From Bacteroidota bacterium (GTDB lineage Bacteria; Bacteroidota; Bacteroidia; 2-12-FULL-35-15), in the NCBI GenBank assembly GCA_017303895.1, contig JAFLBF010000003.1, positions 1-64,000 on the forward strand: a stretch of 64,000 nt of DNA, given 5' to 3'. The notes beneath the pieces were generated by a model. That model made no database searches. It was not told the DNA's origin and was given only the letters and a program-made list of their open reading frames with translations. The translations under genes were made by a program, and so were the position numbers. This document shows positions 46,468 to 53,278 of the stretch, one piece after another; within the stretch, counting starts at the first letter, position 1, and each line of letters begins with the position of its first letter.

Positions 46468-46510
46468 GGCGATTGAAGATGATGAAGGGTGATTGATGAT
46501 TGATGAAAAT
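46468..46510. repeat. GATTGATGATTGATG word repeat
   Basis: AAGGCGATTGAAGATGATGAAGGGTGATTGATGATTGATG-type words follow the ubiD-like stop codon. They are comparable to 39136-39203 and non-coding. Confidence 0.45.
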
Positions 46511-46571
46511 CAATAAATGATCGACTTTATTAGTACTAATTGAGCATTATCATTTTTTTCGTTACAAATTC

Positions 46572-46736
46572 ATTTGTCTTTCTAAGCGAAGGCTAGCGCA
46601 AGATCCTATACTGTTTGAATCCCGATTTTTTTCAATCGGGATGAGTTTATAGGATCAGCAGAAAGGCAAATAGAATTTTAGAAAAAAGGGATTAAGCTCT
46701 TGATTTTTTGTTTCTTTTTGATCAAGCAAAAAGAAA
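46572..46736. repeat. Structured repeat, copy 2 (nested inverted repeats plus 38-bp tail)
   Basis: This lies in a 360-bp gene-free gap. There are three nested stems: ATTTGTCTTTCT/AGAAAGGCAAAT (46572-46583 with 46660-46671, one G-U), GATCCTATA/TATAGGATC (46602-46610 with 46648-46656) and ATCCCGATT/AATCGGGAT (46619-46627 with 46634-46642, T-rich loop). The left internal loop carries GCGAAGGCTAGCGCAAG. The 38-bp tail at 46699-46736 differs from the one at 41300-41337 at a single base. Confidence 0.75.
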
Positions 46737-46780
46737 GTAGGAAATAAGTAAGAAGCAGAAATACCCTCAGTTTACTGCAA

Positions 46781-46810
46781 AAAAAAAGCAACCCGAAGGT
46801 TGCTTTTTTT
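46781..46810 (-). terminator. Terminator of the cold-shock gene
   Basis: A 13-bp stem AAAAAAAGCAACC/GGTTGCTTTTTTT (46781-46793 with 46798-46810) with loop CGAA, 15 nt after the minus-strand stop. Confidence 0.9.
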
Positions 46811-46825
46811 AACATTCATTCGTGA

Positions 46826-47014
46826 TTATGCTTTTTTTACATTCACAGCGTTCAAACCTCTACGGCCTTCTTCTGTTTCGTAAACTACAACGTCATTTTC
46901 TTGAATTTCTTCTTTTAAGCCTGTAACGTGAACGAAGATCTCTTGTCCGTTTTCTGCTTTAATAAAACCAAAGCCTTTAGCTTCGTTAAAGAATTTTACT
47001 GTTCCTTTATTCAT
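46826..47014 (-). CDS. Cold-shock protein (CspA family)
   Basis: 62 residues, a single S1-like cold-shock domain: 'MNKGTVKFFNEAKGFGFIKAENGQEIFVHVTGL' with the RNP1-type KGFGFI and RNP2-type IFVHV, and 'GLNAVNVKK' at the end. It binds single-stranded RNA or DNA and may melt mRNA structure or be constitutive. It is slightly shorter than CspA (about 70). The 5' leader has a hairpin at 47031-47047 close to the start codon, and a promoter-like -7 box at 47180. Confidence 0.94.
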   Translation of the reverse strand: MNKGTVKFFNEAKGFGFIKAENGQEIFVHVTGLKEEIQENDVVVYETEEGRRGLNAVNVKKA

Positions 47015-47030
47015 TTTGTTTTGTTTTTGC

Positions 47031-47047
47031 GCTCACAACGTGTGAGC
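47031..47047 (-). promoter_or_regulatory. Leader hairpin of the cold-shock gene
   Basis: GCTCACA (47031-47037) pairs with TGTGAGC (47041-47047), loop ACG, 16 nt from the start codon on the transcript. A long structured leader is usual for cold-shock genes. Confidence 0.5.
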
Positions 47048-47179
47048 ATGTTATTGATTAAATTATTTAAAATGGTGCTATTCACATAAAACCATTTCTC
47101 TTTAAAAGAAAATAGAAATGTACCGAAATGTAAAAAGGTATTACAAATAGATTGAGATCCAATCTTCTAATGAAGTACA

Positions 47180-47187
47180 CAAAGATA
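47180..47187 (-). promoter_or_regulatory. Possible -7 box of the cold-shock gene
   Basis: TATCTTTG on the minus strand matches TANNTTTG. No good TTTG lies 19-21 nt upstream, so it is only a candidate. It would give a leader of about 160 nt. Confidence 0.3.
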
Positions 47188-47351
47188 CACATAATAAACC
47201 AATAAACCACTATTTATTATTTCCCAATGTTTAAAGGCTTTTGAGCTGGGTTTTTGATTTATGGATTTTTTGTATAAATTTATATCTATGTATTATCGAA
47301 GGTTTTCTCTCCGAAAAAGCGGAAAACATGGAAATATAAAACAGAAATAAA

Positions 47352-47579
47352 TGGTTCGATCGCAACTGGGCCCACCATAATGCGAACGATAACCGCGTCT
47401 TTAAAGAAAATACTACAGATAATACAAGTGAATATTATTTACAGGATTTTGCAGGTAGAACTCTTGGAATTTATGATTTTGGAAGTGCCAGTTGGACAAG
47501 ACTAAAAATGTCCAAAATCAAAACGCCCACCTTGACGCCCACCAAAAACAAAAAAACCTTGATAATCAAGGGGTTTTGA
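47352..47579 (+). pseudogene. RHS/YD-repeat gene fragment
   Basis: A 75-codon open stretch without a proper start reads, in part, NDNRVFKENTTDNTSEYYLQ then DFAGRTLGIYDFGSASWT (to about 47498). This resembles the core of RHS/YD-repeat proteins, where a 'NRV.K...YYLRD..G..LA.YD' pattern precedes the hypervariable toxin or surface domain. Codons after 47498 (KTPTLTPTKNKK) come from the joined repeat region. A stop (47337-47339) lies just upstream. It is a relic, not an expressed gene. Confidence 0.6.
47523..47543 (-). repeat. Two 9-bp direct repeats beside the tRNA relic
   Basis: ACGCCCACC at 47523-47531 and 47535-47543 (GGTGGGCGT on the minus strand), period 12. They lie just beyond the tRNA terminator, where integrative elements often carry arm-type integrase sites. 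Confidence 0.5.
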
Positions 47580-47605
47580 AAATTTCAGCGGTCCGGACGG
47601 GACTC
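47549..47605 (-). pseudogene. 3' end of a tRNA-Asp gene with its terminator (att-site relic)
   Basis: On the minus strand 47605-47588 reads GAGTCCCGTCCGGACCGC: the end of a T-loop, the T-stem strand, acceptor strand CCGGACC, discriminator G (the aspartate identity base) and C. About 16 nt later comes a terminator, CCTTGA-TTA-TCAAGG plus seven T (47571-47550). The 5' part of the tRNA is absent. Such 3' ends are left where elements integrate into tRNA genes. Confidence 0.6.
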
Positions 47606-47672
47606 TAATAAATTTACAATTTCTTTTCTATCCATTTCCTTTACCGGTTTTCCGCTTTTTCGGAGAGAAAAC

Positions 47673-47709
47673 CTTCGGTGTACCGAAGTTTAAAAGTATG
47701 AAATACTTT
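47673..47709. repeat. Two small hairpins right of the element scar
   Basis: CTTCGGT/ACCGAAG (47673-47679 with 47682-47688) and AAAGTAT/ATACTTT (47693-47699 with 47703-47709). The first overlaps the end of the right inverted repeat. Confidence 0.45.
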
Positions 47710-47714
47710 GGAAC

Positions 47715-47746
47715 AAAAAAACACAGCGCTTAGGCTGTGTTTTTTT
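47715..47746 (-). terminator. Terminator of apaG
   Basis: AAAAAAACACAGC/GCTGTGTTTTTTT (47715-47727 with 47734-47746), loop GCTTAG, directly after the apaG stop codon on the minus strand. Confidence 0.9.
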
Positions 47747-47747
47747 A

Positions 47748-48143
47748 TTAGTTAAGTCTTTGTGGAACCATGAGTTCAAACTCGGGAATGTTTACATAAA
47801 AGCGTGCTTTGTCAATTTTCCGTTCCATCAAATAGGTGCCTTTCATTTTGCCTATATCGGTGGTGAGGCTGCAAGCCGATTCATATTCAAAGATCTCCCC
47901 GGGCTCTAAAGTAGGTTGTTCGCCTACCACTCCCGGACCATCTACCGTATCGTATTCTGAGCTGGAATCAAAGATATCCCAATGGCGTGAAAGTAATTGT
48001 ACGGTATAGTCGCTGTTATTTTCAATGGTAATGCGGTAGGAAAATAAAAAATGACGGTGTTCCACCGATGAATGTTCCGGCTGGAATTTGGTGTCAACAC
48101 TTATTTTTATTCCATGTGTTACTTGCGTTGCTTGTGTTCCCAT
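47748..48143 (-). CDS. apaG: ApaG-domain protein
   Basis: 131 residues, the full single-domain length. The ApaG (fibronectin-like beta sandwich) blocks are 'GIKISVDTKFQPEHSSVEHRHFLFSYRITIENNS' in outline, 'VQLLSRHWDIFDS', 'VVGEQPTLEPGEIFEYESAC' and 'GTYLMERK'. ApaG was linked genetically to Co2+/Mg2+ efflux, but biochemically it is a small binding domain, also found in F-box proteins. It is cytoplasmic and a single gene with its own terminator. Confidence 0.93.
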   Translation of the reverse strand: MGTQATQVTHGIKISVDTKFQPEHSSVEHRHFLFSYRITIENNSDYTVQLLSRHWDIFDSSSEYDTVDGPGVVGEQPTLEPGEIFEYESACSLTTDIGKMKGTYLMERKIDKARFYVNIPEFELMVPQRLN

Positions 48144-48235
48144 GTTTTAAATGTTTGGGTTATACATTACAATATTAACTAATTTGTTATGTAATAAACA
48201 AGTATTAAGCCAAAAGGTTTTTAACAATACCTACG

Positions 48236-48464
48236 AATTTCGGATCTGCGAATTACGAATGGTACAGCGAATTACGAATCTACGAATTACGAATCCAAAC
48301 GAATGTACGAATGGTTGGGTTTGTTGAAAGGTTGGAAGGTCGGAAAGTTGGAAGGTTATTTTGTTGTTGCTTGGAATTTTATTTCTTAATTCCCCAATAC
48401 CCAAATCCCCAATACCCAAATCCTTCATTATCTCATTAGCAAATTATCTCATCAGCTAATTATC
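48236..48464. repeat. Low-complexity word repeats between apaG and the T9SS plug gene
   Basis: The 319-bp gap 48144-48462 holds no gene. It contains CGAATTACGAAT words (48236-48303), a perfect 2 x 15-bp tandem CCCCAATACCCAAAT (48392-48406 and 48407-48421) and ATTATCTCATYAGC words (48427-48464). Related ATTCGTAA words are at 1825-1860. An open frame over these repeats on the minus strand is artefactual. Confidence 0.7.
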
Positions 48465-49836
48465 AATAATCCTTCATGGAGTTCATTCGTTTTACGCCTA
48501 TCAATTGGTCATAAAACGTTCCTTGTTGTTTGTGGTACACATAAATGGTGTAATCATTCTCGGTTTCATAATGCATGCCTTCAATTACGGTATTGTCGGC
48601 TTCGGTGCTGCCATCTTTTATAAAAGCATATTCATAATTGTAATACCCTTGTTTAAGATATAATACGGCTTCGTATCCAAACCGTGCAGGATTGTATTTC
48701 ATTAAATTCTCTTTGCTGCACTCCCAATTGTTGAAGGCTCCAAATACATATAAATTACCATCCATAAATACTTCATCACAAGGCAGGAAAAAATATACAT
48801 AACAATAATCGGCCTCTCTACGGCTGTCTCTTCCTTCCTGTGTTTTGATGATGTATTTACCATTGATGTCCTGTTGTGAGTAATAACGTTTAAAGGTTCT
48901 GCGATCATCATTGTACAATTGCACATGATTTCCCAGTGTATCAATACTTATTTTATACACCCGTTCACTTTGGTAACGGATACTTTTAATGTCAAAAAAG
49001 CGGTATTCGCTGCCTCCGGTGAACACATTGTCTTCATCATAATCATACACCAGTTCATTGTCTTTTACAAACAAAGGTTTTAATCCTTTTTTAGCATTGT
49101 CCCAACGGTTGTTTTGTGTGATCACTACTTTCAGATCGGCATAAGGGTTCATAATGTTGTAACCGGTATGGTTGATCGTAAAATCAACTTCCTGTTTGTA
49201 ATTGCGGTCGGCAATCACACTGGCAGCCGAAACACGTCCATTGATCATTACTCTGTTCTGGTACACCATAAAACGTTTGCTGATCACCACTTGCTCCGGG
49301 TCGCCATTCTCATATACTTTCAATAAATAATTTCCCGACTTGGTGATGCGCATGCTGCTGTTGGGAAACACAACATCGTAATGTGTAAATTTTTGAAGTG
49401 TATTTAAGGAATAATTGTAATTGTTGATGTTGTTATCGGCAAAGCCATCAATGTATTCGGCACTCATCAGGTCGGATGGCTCCCAATTGGCATTGCAGTG
49501 AATAATGGTGTAGGAATAATTCTTCAGGTCGGCTTGCAGATCGTCAAAGCTAAGTTGCAACTGTTCCTGCGATTCTAAATTCAAGATGGGTTGTGATAAT
49601 TCAAAACTCACATCATGCAGCAATACGGATTTGATGTAGGGGCGATATACATGATCTTCGTATCGCAAGGCAGTGCTGCCGTAATAATCATCGCCTGTGG
49701 TATCTTTTTGTGTAGGTGTGTTCAGTGCTTGCCATAAACTTTGTTTCTTTTCTTTTTGAGCAAATACCGGAGTATTGACAACAGTCATGCAAAGAAGTGC
49801 AAAAAAAACGCGGATGAAAAAAAGTTGATGTTTCAT
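48463..49836 (-). CDS. Type IX secretion system plug protein (DUF5103)
   Basis: 457 residues from the ATG at 49834-49836 (MKHQLFFIRVF), giving a normal signal peptide ending PVFAQ. An earlier frame extension to 49854 lacks support. The N-terminal DUF5103 domain ('FELSQPILNLESQEQLQLSFDDL', 'YTIIHCNANWEPSDLMSAEYIDG') and 'RFMVYQNRVMINGRVSAA' are those of the Plug protein, which closes the SprA outer-membrane channel of the T9SS in Flavobacterium. It is the last gene of a minus-strand operon with a PagL-like deacylase. A T9SS cargo tail occurs in the M1 peptidase at 42088. Confidence 0.9.
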   Translation of the reverse strand: MKHQLFFIRVFFALLCMTVVNTPVFAQKEKKQSLWQALNTPTQKDTTGDDYYGSTALRYEDHVYRPYIKSVLLHDVSFELSQPILNLESQEQLQLSFDDLQADLKNYSYTIIHCNANWEPSDLMSAEYIDGFADNNINNYNYSLNTLQKFTHYDVVFPNSSMRITKSGNYLLKVYENGDPEQVVISKRFMVYQNRVMINGRVSAASVIADRNYKQEVDFTINHTGYNIMNPYADLKVVITQNNRWDNAKKGLKPLFVKDNELVYDYDEDNVFTGGSEYRFFDIKSIRYQSERVYKISIDTLGNHVQLYNDDRRTFKRYYSQQDINGKYIIKTQEGRDSRREADYCYVYFFLPCDEVFMDGNLYVFGAFNNWECSKENLMKYNPARFGYEAVLYLKQGYYNYEYAFIKDGSTEADNTVIEGMHYETENDYTIYVYHKQQGTFYDQLIGVKRMNSMKDY

Positions 49837-49866
49837 TGAACACTGTTTTAACAAGTATTGTGCCTT

Positions 49867-50556
49867 CTATTCTTCCGGACTTACGATGCTATCTCCAAAA
49901 TACCAGATGTTATTAATGGCAATATGATTGTTGATGGCAATGTCGGAATAGAAGGAGTCTTTGTCGCTCACCACTTTGGCTTGAAAGCCTCCACGGTAAA
50001 GGATAATGAACAGCACACTGCTGATGATCAAATTTGCCATACGAATGTTCTTATTCTCTATCGGATGCGAAAAATTGGTGATGTATTTGCGGTAAATACG
50101 AATGCCGATATAGGCAAATCCTGCACTGCCGATCAATAATAGTAAGTTCGACCACAGGGATACATAGTTCAAAGGTCCATCCGGAAAGAACAGGTGCATC
50201 ATGTCCTTGTAGGTCATTAAATGCTCCAGCTCACCGTATAATTTAATGTTGATGATACTTAAAAATGAAACAAGTGATATCAATACATAATGATACCAAA
50301 GGTTGATCAGGTGTGTGCGTTTTGTTTTATTGTATTGCTGAATAGCCCATAATACAAATGGAATGAACATCAATGCCGAAGCGATAGAGATATCTAATCG
50401 CAAAGCGTAAATAAAACTCATCACTGTTTCGGAGTGTTTCAGATCAGGGATACGGGCATGATGATAGGTGATGAACAATATTCTGAAAAAGGCAAAGTAA
50501 AACAGCCAGAAGAAAAGCAGTCGAAGGATATAAGGGATCTTTAAAAACTTTTCCAT
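49867..50556 (-). CDS. Truncated LTA-synthase-like membrane protein (no sulfatase domain)
   Basis: 229 residues with about five membrane segments. 'RLLFFWLFYFAFFRILFITYHH', 'FIYALRLDISIASALMFIPF', 'IINIKLYGELEHLMTYKDMMHLFFP' and 'LYRGGFQAKVVSDKDSFYSD' correspond in order to the N-terminal membrane part of Bacteroidota LTA-synthase-family phosphoglycerol transferases. Those continue with a catalytic sulfatase-type domain of about 350 residues. Here a stop comes at the linker, and the next gene starts 30 bp later, so the catalytic domain is absent. It may be a pseudogene or a stand-alone membrane scaffold. It is 4 bp from the preceding operon gene. Confidence 0.7.
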   Translation of the reverse strand: MEKFLKIPYILRLLFFWLFYFAFFRILFITYHHARIPDLKHSETVMSFIYALRLDISIASALMFIPFVLWAIQQYNKTKRTHLINLWYHYVLISLVSFLSIINIKLYGELEHLMTYKDMMHLFFPDGPLNYVSLWSNLLLLIGSAGFAYIGIRIYRKYITNFSHPIENKNIRMANLIISSVLFIILYRGGFQAKVVSDKDSFYSDIAINNHIAINNIWYFGDSIVSPEE

Positions 50557-50560
50557 GATC

Positions 50561-51304
50561 TTATTTTAAGTACAAAGTGCCCGGACCTTTTCCGGTTTGT
50601 GTTACATTCGGTGGATTACCATAGCAAATAATATCGCCTTTGCCATCGATCTTACAATCAATGGTTCCGTTGGATCGTACTTCTGATGGTCCGATGGTAA
50701 AGGTATGAATATACGTGTAGCTACTCGTTAAATTATTGGCATATAAATAAGCTGTTCCACCGATGTCGCAAAAATGCTGGTTGGTGCTGCCATTGATCTT
50801 CACATCGCCCGATCCAAAAATGTGCGAAACCAGTTTGTTGTTGTTCACATACAAAATGATATCGCCTGAATTTTTTGTTTCAATATCAAAAGTGGGATTG
50901 GTTATGTAATTGGTGGTTTGCACCGTAGCTGTTCCACTGTTGGTGATATAATCCACCACCGGCATGCGTAAATGAACATTTAGAGGTTTGTCGTAGCTGC
51001 GGGTCCAGTTGCAACGGTTTTTGTTGCGGATGTATAATGTGCTTCCTTGTAATTCTGTTTCGATCAATGGCACAATGTTCTCTCCTGCTTCGATCACCAC
51101 TTCCTGAATGGTGTCCTGTGTAATGAATACGTTTAGATTATCTTCTGCTTCCACACGCGTGAAGGTGCCCAGTACACGTGTTTCTTTGATGATCGCTCCG
51201 GTGCGTTTGATACAATCGCCCATGTTCTCTTTTTTGCAGGAGTTAAAAAACAGAACTCCAACAAAAAGAACAGTAACACTTGTTATGTATAAAAATGCTT
51301 TCAT
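50561..51304 (-). CDS. DUF2807 (GIN domain) lipoprotein
   Basis: 247 residues. A lipoprotein signal (lipobox FNSC, Cys23) is followed by 'KKENMGDCIKRTG'. The rest is a GIN/auto-transporter adhesin head-like beta-helix (DUF2807): 'FTRVEAEDNLNVFITQD', 'NSGTATVQTTNY', 'KNSGDIILYVNNNKLVSHIFGSGDVKI'-style repeats ending 'DGKGDIICYGNPP'. The family is abundant in Bacteroidota envelopes; its function is unclear. It is 6 bp from the upstream gene and 4 bp from the downstream gene, so it is part of one operon. Confidence 0.87.
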   Translation of the reverse strand: MKAFLYITSVTVLFVGVLFFNSCKKENMGDCIKRTGAIIKETRVLGTFTRVEAEDNLNVFITQDTIQEVVIEAGENIVPLIETELQGSTLYIRNKNRCNWTRSYDKPLNVHLRMPVVDYITNSGTATVQTTNYITNPTFDIETKNSGDIILYVNNNKLVSHIFGSGDVKINGSTNQHFCDIGGTAYLYANNLTSSYTYIHTFTIGPSEVRSNGTIDCKIDGKGDIICYGNPPNVTQTGKGPGTLYLK

Positions 51305-51310
51305 GTTATT

Positions 51311-52420
51311 TTAAAATTGGTAACCCAATCCCCACTCAAAGTAATCGGCTTTTGCCCAATGGGTGAGTAATGTTACGTTAGCAATAATATGTTTGTTGAC
51401 CATATAACGCATGCCGATACGATGGAACATATTTCCATTGTAGGCTTGTTTTTTAAATACATAATATCCAAAATCGATGGGTAAGGAGAGGCGATGGACC
51501 TTGAATTCATATCCAACTTTCACACCGGCTTGAACAATGTCAGCAAAGGCTGGGTCGGTCACGCCATCATCTTCCCACACTTGTTTAGTCGCATTGTTAT
51601 ACGCCATTTCAACACCACCACCAATTCTGTTCTTGTGATTTAGTGTTTTATATACATTCACCATTAATCCGAAGGCCATGTATTTCGGTCCGGTAGGTGG
51701 TTCCAGTTCTTTTATTCCCCAAACGGCTATGATGCTCGGGTTCCAGCTTTTTTTGCAAGTAGGAGGAACGCTGTCTTTTTTATAATTGATCTCTTTATTG
51801 CCGATCAAATAGGCAAAGCCTAAATTGGTGCTGGCCATGTTCAAACCTAAATTAGGTGTGTTGGTGGCTCCGTTGGAAGCATGAGATAAACCAACACCGA
51901 AATCCATCCGCAAGGAACGGGTAAGCATGGTGGCATAATTCAATCGCATGTTCACAAAGCCATTCATGTGTGATCCGATGGCATTGTTCTTATGATTGGT
52001 TTTGATATCAAATGGGTTGGTGAGGTACGCCAAGCCAATTCCAATACGCAAATTCAAACGGTTCTTGCGCTTTTGTTTGTTCAGTTTAAAATCGATAAAA
52101 GGATACAAACATTCCAGGGTGCCCAACTGATCGGGATTTGCCAGATCAAAATGCATAAAGCTTAAGCCTATCTCAGGGTAATTGTATTGTTGTTGCCATG
52201 TTTTTGAACCATCGGTCCGGAAACTGTAATACACTTCCAATCCTTTGATGTGCCCACGCACCAGATGTCCCATGTTGTTGCGGTGACTGATGATATAGCC
52301 GTAATGACCTTGAGCAGCGAGCATAAAATCATGCTTCGGATCATTTTGTGCTTTGGCTTCAAAGCCAAGGATGCTCAAAAGAAATCCGGTCAATAAAATA
52401 TATGTGCGAATGCTTCTCAT
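51311..52420 (-). CDS. PagL-like acyloxyacyl hydrolase / lipid A deacylase
   Basis: 369 residues from ATG 52418-52420 (MRSIRTYILLTGF), which gives a proper signal peptide ending EAKAQ; the open frame extends 30 codons upstream without support. It is predicted as an outer-membrane beta-barrel ending in an aromatic residue (WGLGYQF). 'GVGLSHASNGATNTPNLGLN' has the His and Ser expected for the PagL (PF09411) active site; the third residue (Glu) is not certain. PagL removes a lipid A acyl chain. It is the first gene of the operon leading to the T9SS plug. Activity is inferred. Confidence 0.75.
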   Translation of the reverse strand: MRSIRTYILLTGFLLSILGFEAKAQNDPKHDFMLAAQGHYGYIISHRNNMGHLVRGHIKGLEVYYSFRTDGSKTWQQQYNYPEIGLSFMHFDLANPDQLGTLECLYPFIDFKLNKQKRKNRLNLRIGIGLAYLTNPFDIKTNHKNNAIGSHMNGFVNMRLNYATMLTRSLRMDFGVGLSHASNGATNTPNLGLNMASTNLGFAYLIGNKEINYKKDSVPPTCKKSWNPSIIAVWGIKELEPPTGPKYMAFGLMVNVYKTLNHKNRIGGGVEMAYNNATKQVWEDDGVTDPAFADIVQAGVKVGYEFKVHRLSLPIDFGYYVFKKQAYNGNMFHRIGMRYMVNKHIIANVTLLTHWAKADYFEWGLGYQF

Positions 52421-52485
52421 TTGGGAATACAAAAATATTAAAATTATCGGCTTCTCGGGATGTCTTTTTTCCCTCCCAAAAAGCG

Positions 52486-52493
52486 TACATTTG
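52486..52493 (+). promoter_or_regulatory. Possible -7 box of mazG
   Basis: TACATTTG matches TANNTTTG 17 nt before the mazG ATG, but no TTTG is properly spaced upstream. The 90-bp gap also has to hold the promoter of the divergent deacylase operon. Confidence 0.35.
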
Positions 52494-52510
52494 TGTAAAT
52501 ATTGAGCCAT

Positions 52511-53278
52511 ATGGAAGAAAAATTAAAGGCATTTCAGCGTTTATTGATCATTATGGATGAATTGCGTGAACAATGTCCATGGGATAAAAAACAAACCATC
52601 GAAAGTTTACGCCATCTCACCATCGAAGAGACTTACGAGTTGGCCGATGCCATAATTGAAAAAGATCTGCCCAATATCAAAAAAGAATTGGGTGATATTT
52701 TATTACACATTGTGTTTTATGCACGTATTGCTTCCGAAACCAATGAGTTTGATATAGCTGATGTGATCAATGCTTTATGCGATAAATTGATCCACCGTCA
52801 CCCGCATATTTATGGCGATGTAAAAGTGGAAAATGAAGAACAAGTGAAGGAGAATTGGGAAAAATTAAAGTTGAAAGAAGGCAATAAATCCGTATTGGGA
52901 GGTGTTCCAAAATCATTGCCATCGCTCGTAAAAGCATCGCGCATACAGGAAAAAGCGAGAGCAGTGGGCTTTGACTGGGAAGAGCCTGGACAGGTATGGG
53001 AAAAGGTGCAGGAAGAAATTGCGGAGTTAAAACACGAGATCGATTCCAAAGCATCGAAAGAAAAGATAGAAGGAGAGTTTGGTGATGTGATGTTCTCTTT
53101 GATCAATTATGCCCGTTTTATGGATATCAATCCGGAAGATGCATTGGAAAAGACCAATAAAAAATTTATCAAACGCTTCCAATATTTAGAAAGTGAAGCG
53201 GCAAAATCGGGGAAACAACTAAGTGAAATGACCCTTGCGGAGATGGATGTGTACTGGAACAAAGCCAAAGAACTATAA
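52511..53278 (+). CDS. mazG: Nucleoside triphosphate pyrophosphohydrolase MazG
   Basis: 255 residues from ATG 52511; a TTG at 52502 is in frame but unneeded. Two MazG domains are present, as in E. coli MazG. The first has 'CPWDKKQTIESLRHLTIEETYELADAI' and 'ELGDILLHIVFYA'; the second has 'EIAELKHEI' and 'EGEFGDVMFSLINYAR'. The EExxE/ExxD residues bind Mg. The enzyme hydrolyses NTPs to NMP and pyrophosphate and cleans up abnormal nucleotides. It is adjacent to acpH, whose ATG starts at the base after the mazG stop. Confidence 0.95.
   Translation: MEEKLKAFQRLLIIMDELREQCPWDKKQTIESLRHLTIEETYELADAIIEKDLPNIKKELGDILLHIVFYARIASETNEFDIADVINALCDKLIHRHPHIYGDVKVENEEQVKENWEKLKLKEGNKSVLGGVPKSLPSLVKASRIQEKARAVGFDWEEPGQVWEKVQEEIAELKHEIDSKASKEKIEGEFGDVMFSLINYARFMDINPEDALEKTNKKFIKRFQYLESEAAKSGKQLSEMTLAEMDVYWNKAKEL

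Larger units (their letters stand above)
47297..47677. mobile_element. 381-bp element scar with 31-bp perfect terminal inverted repeats
   Basis: The arms at 47297-47327 and 47647-47677 are exact inverted copies over 31 bp, beginning CGAAGGTTTTCTCTCCG. The match stops at both edges. Inside are an RHS-like coding fragment (47352-47498, plus strand), two 9-bp direct repeats (47523-47543) and a tRNA-Asp 3' end with its terminator (47549-47605, minus strand). There is no transposase. It lies in the 733-bp gap between the cold-shock gene and apaG; the rest of that gap (47048-47296) is plain A/T-rich DNA apart from the -7 candidate. Confidence 0.7.

Noticed and set aside
48231-48428. Minus-strand 65-codon frame after the T9SS plug gene
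   Set aside because: Its residues simply read through the tandem words (GIGDLGIG, FVIRRFVIRC, IRNSQIRNS), so it is repeat sequence rather than a protein.
48392-48464. Possible CRISPR-like array
   Set aside because: Units are adjacent without spacers, there are only two perfect copies, and there is no cas gene.
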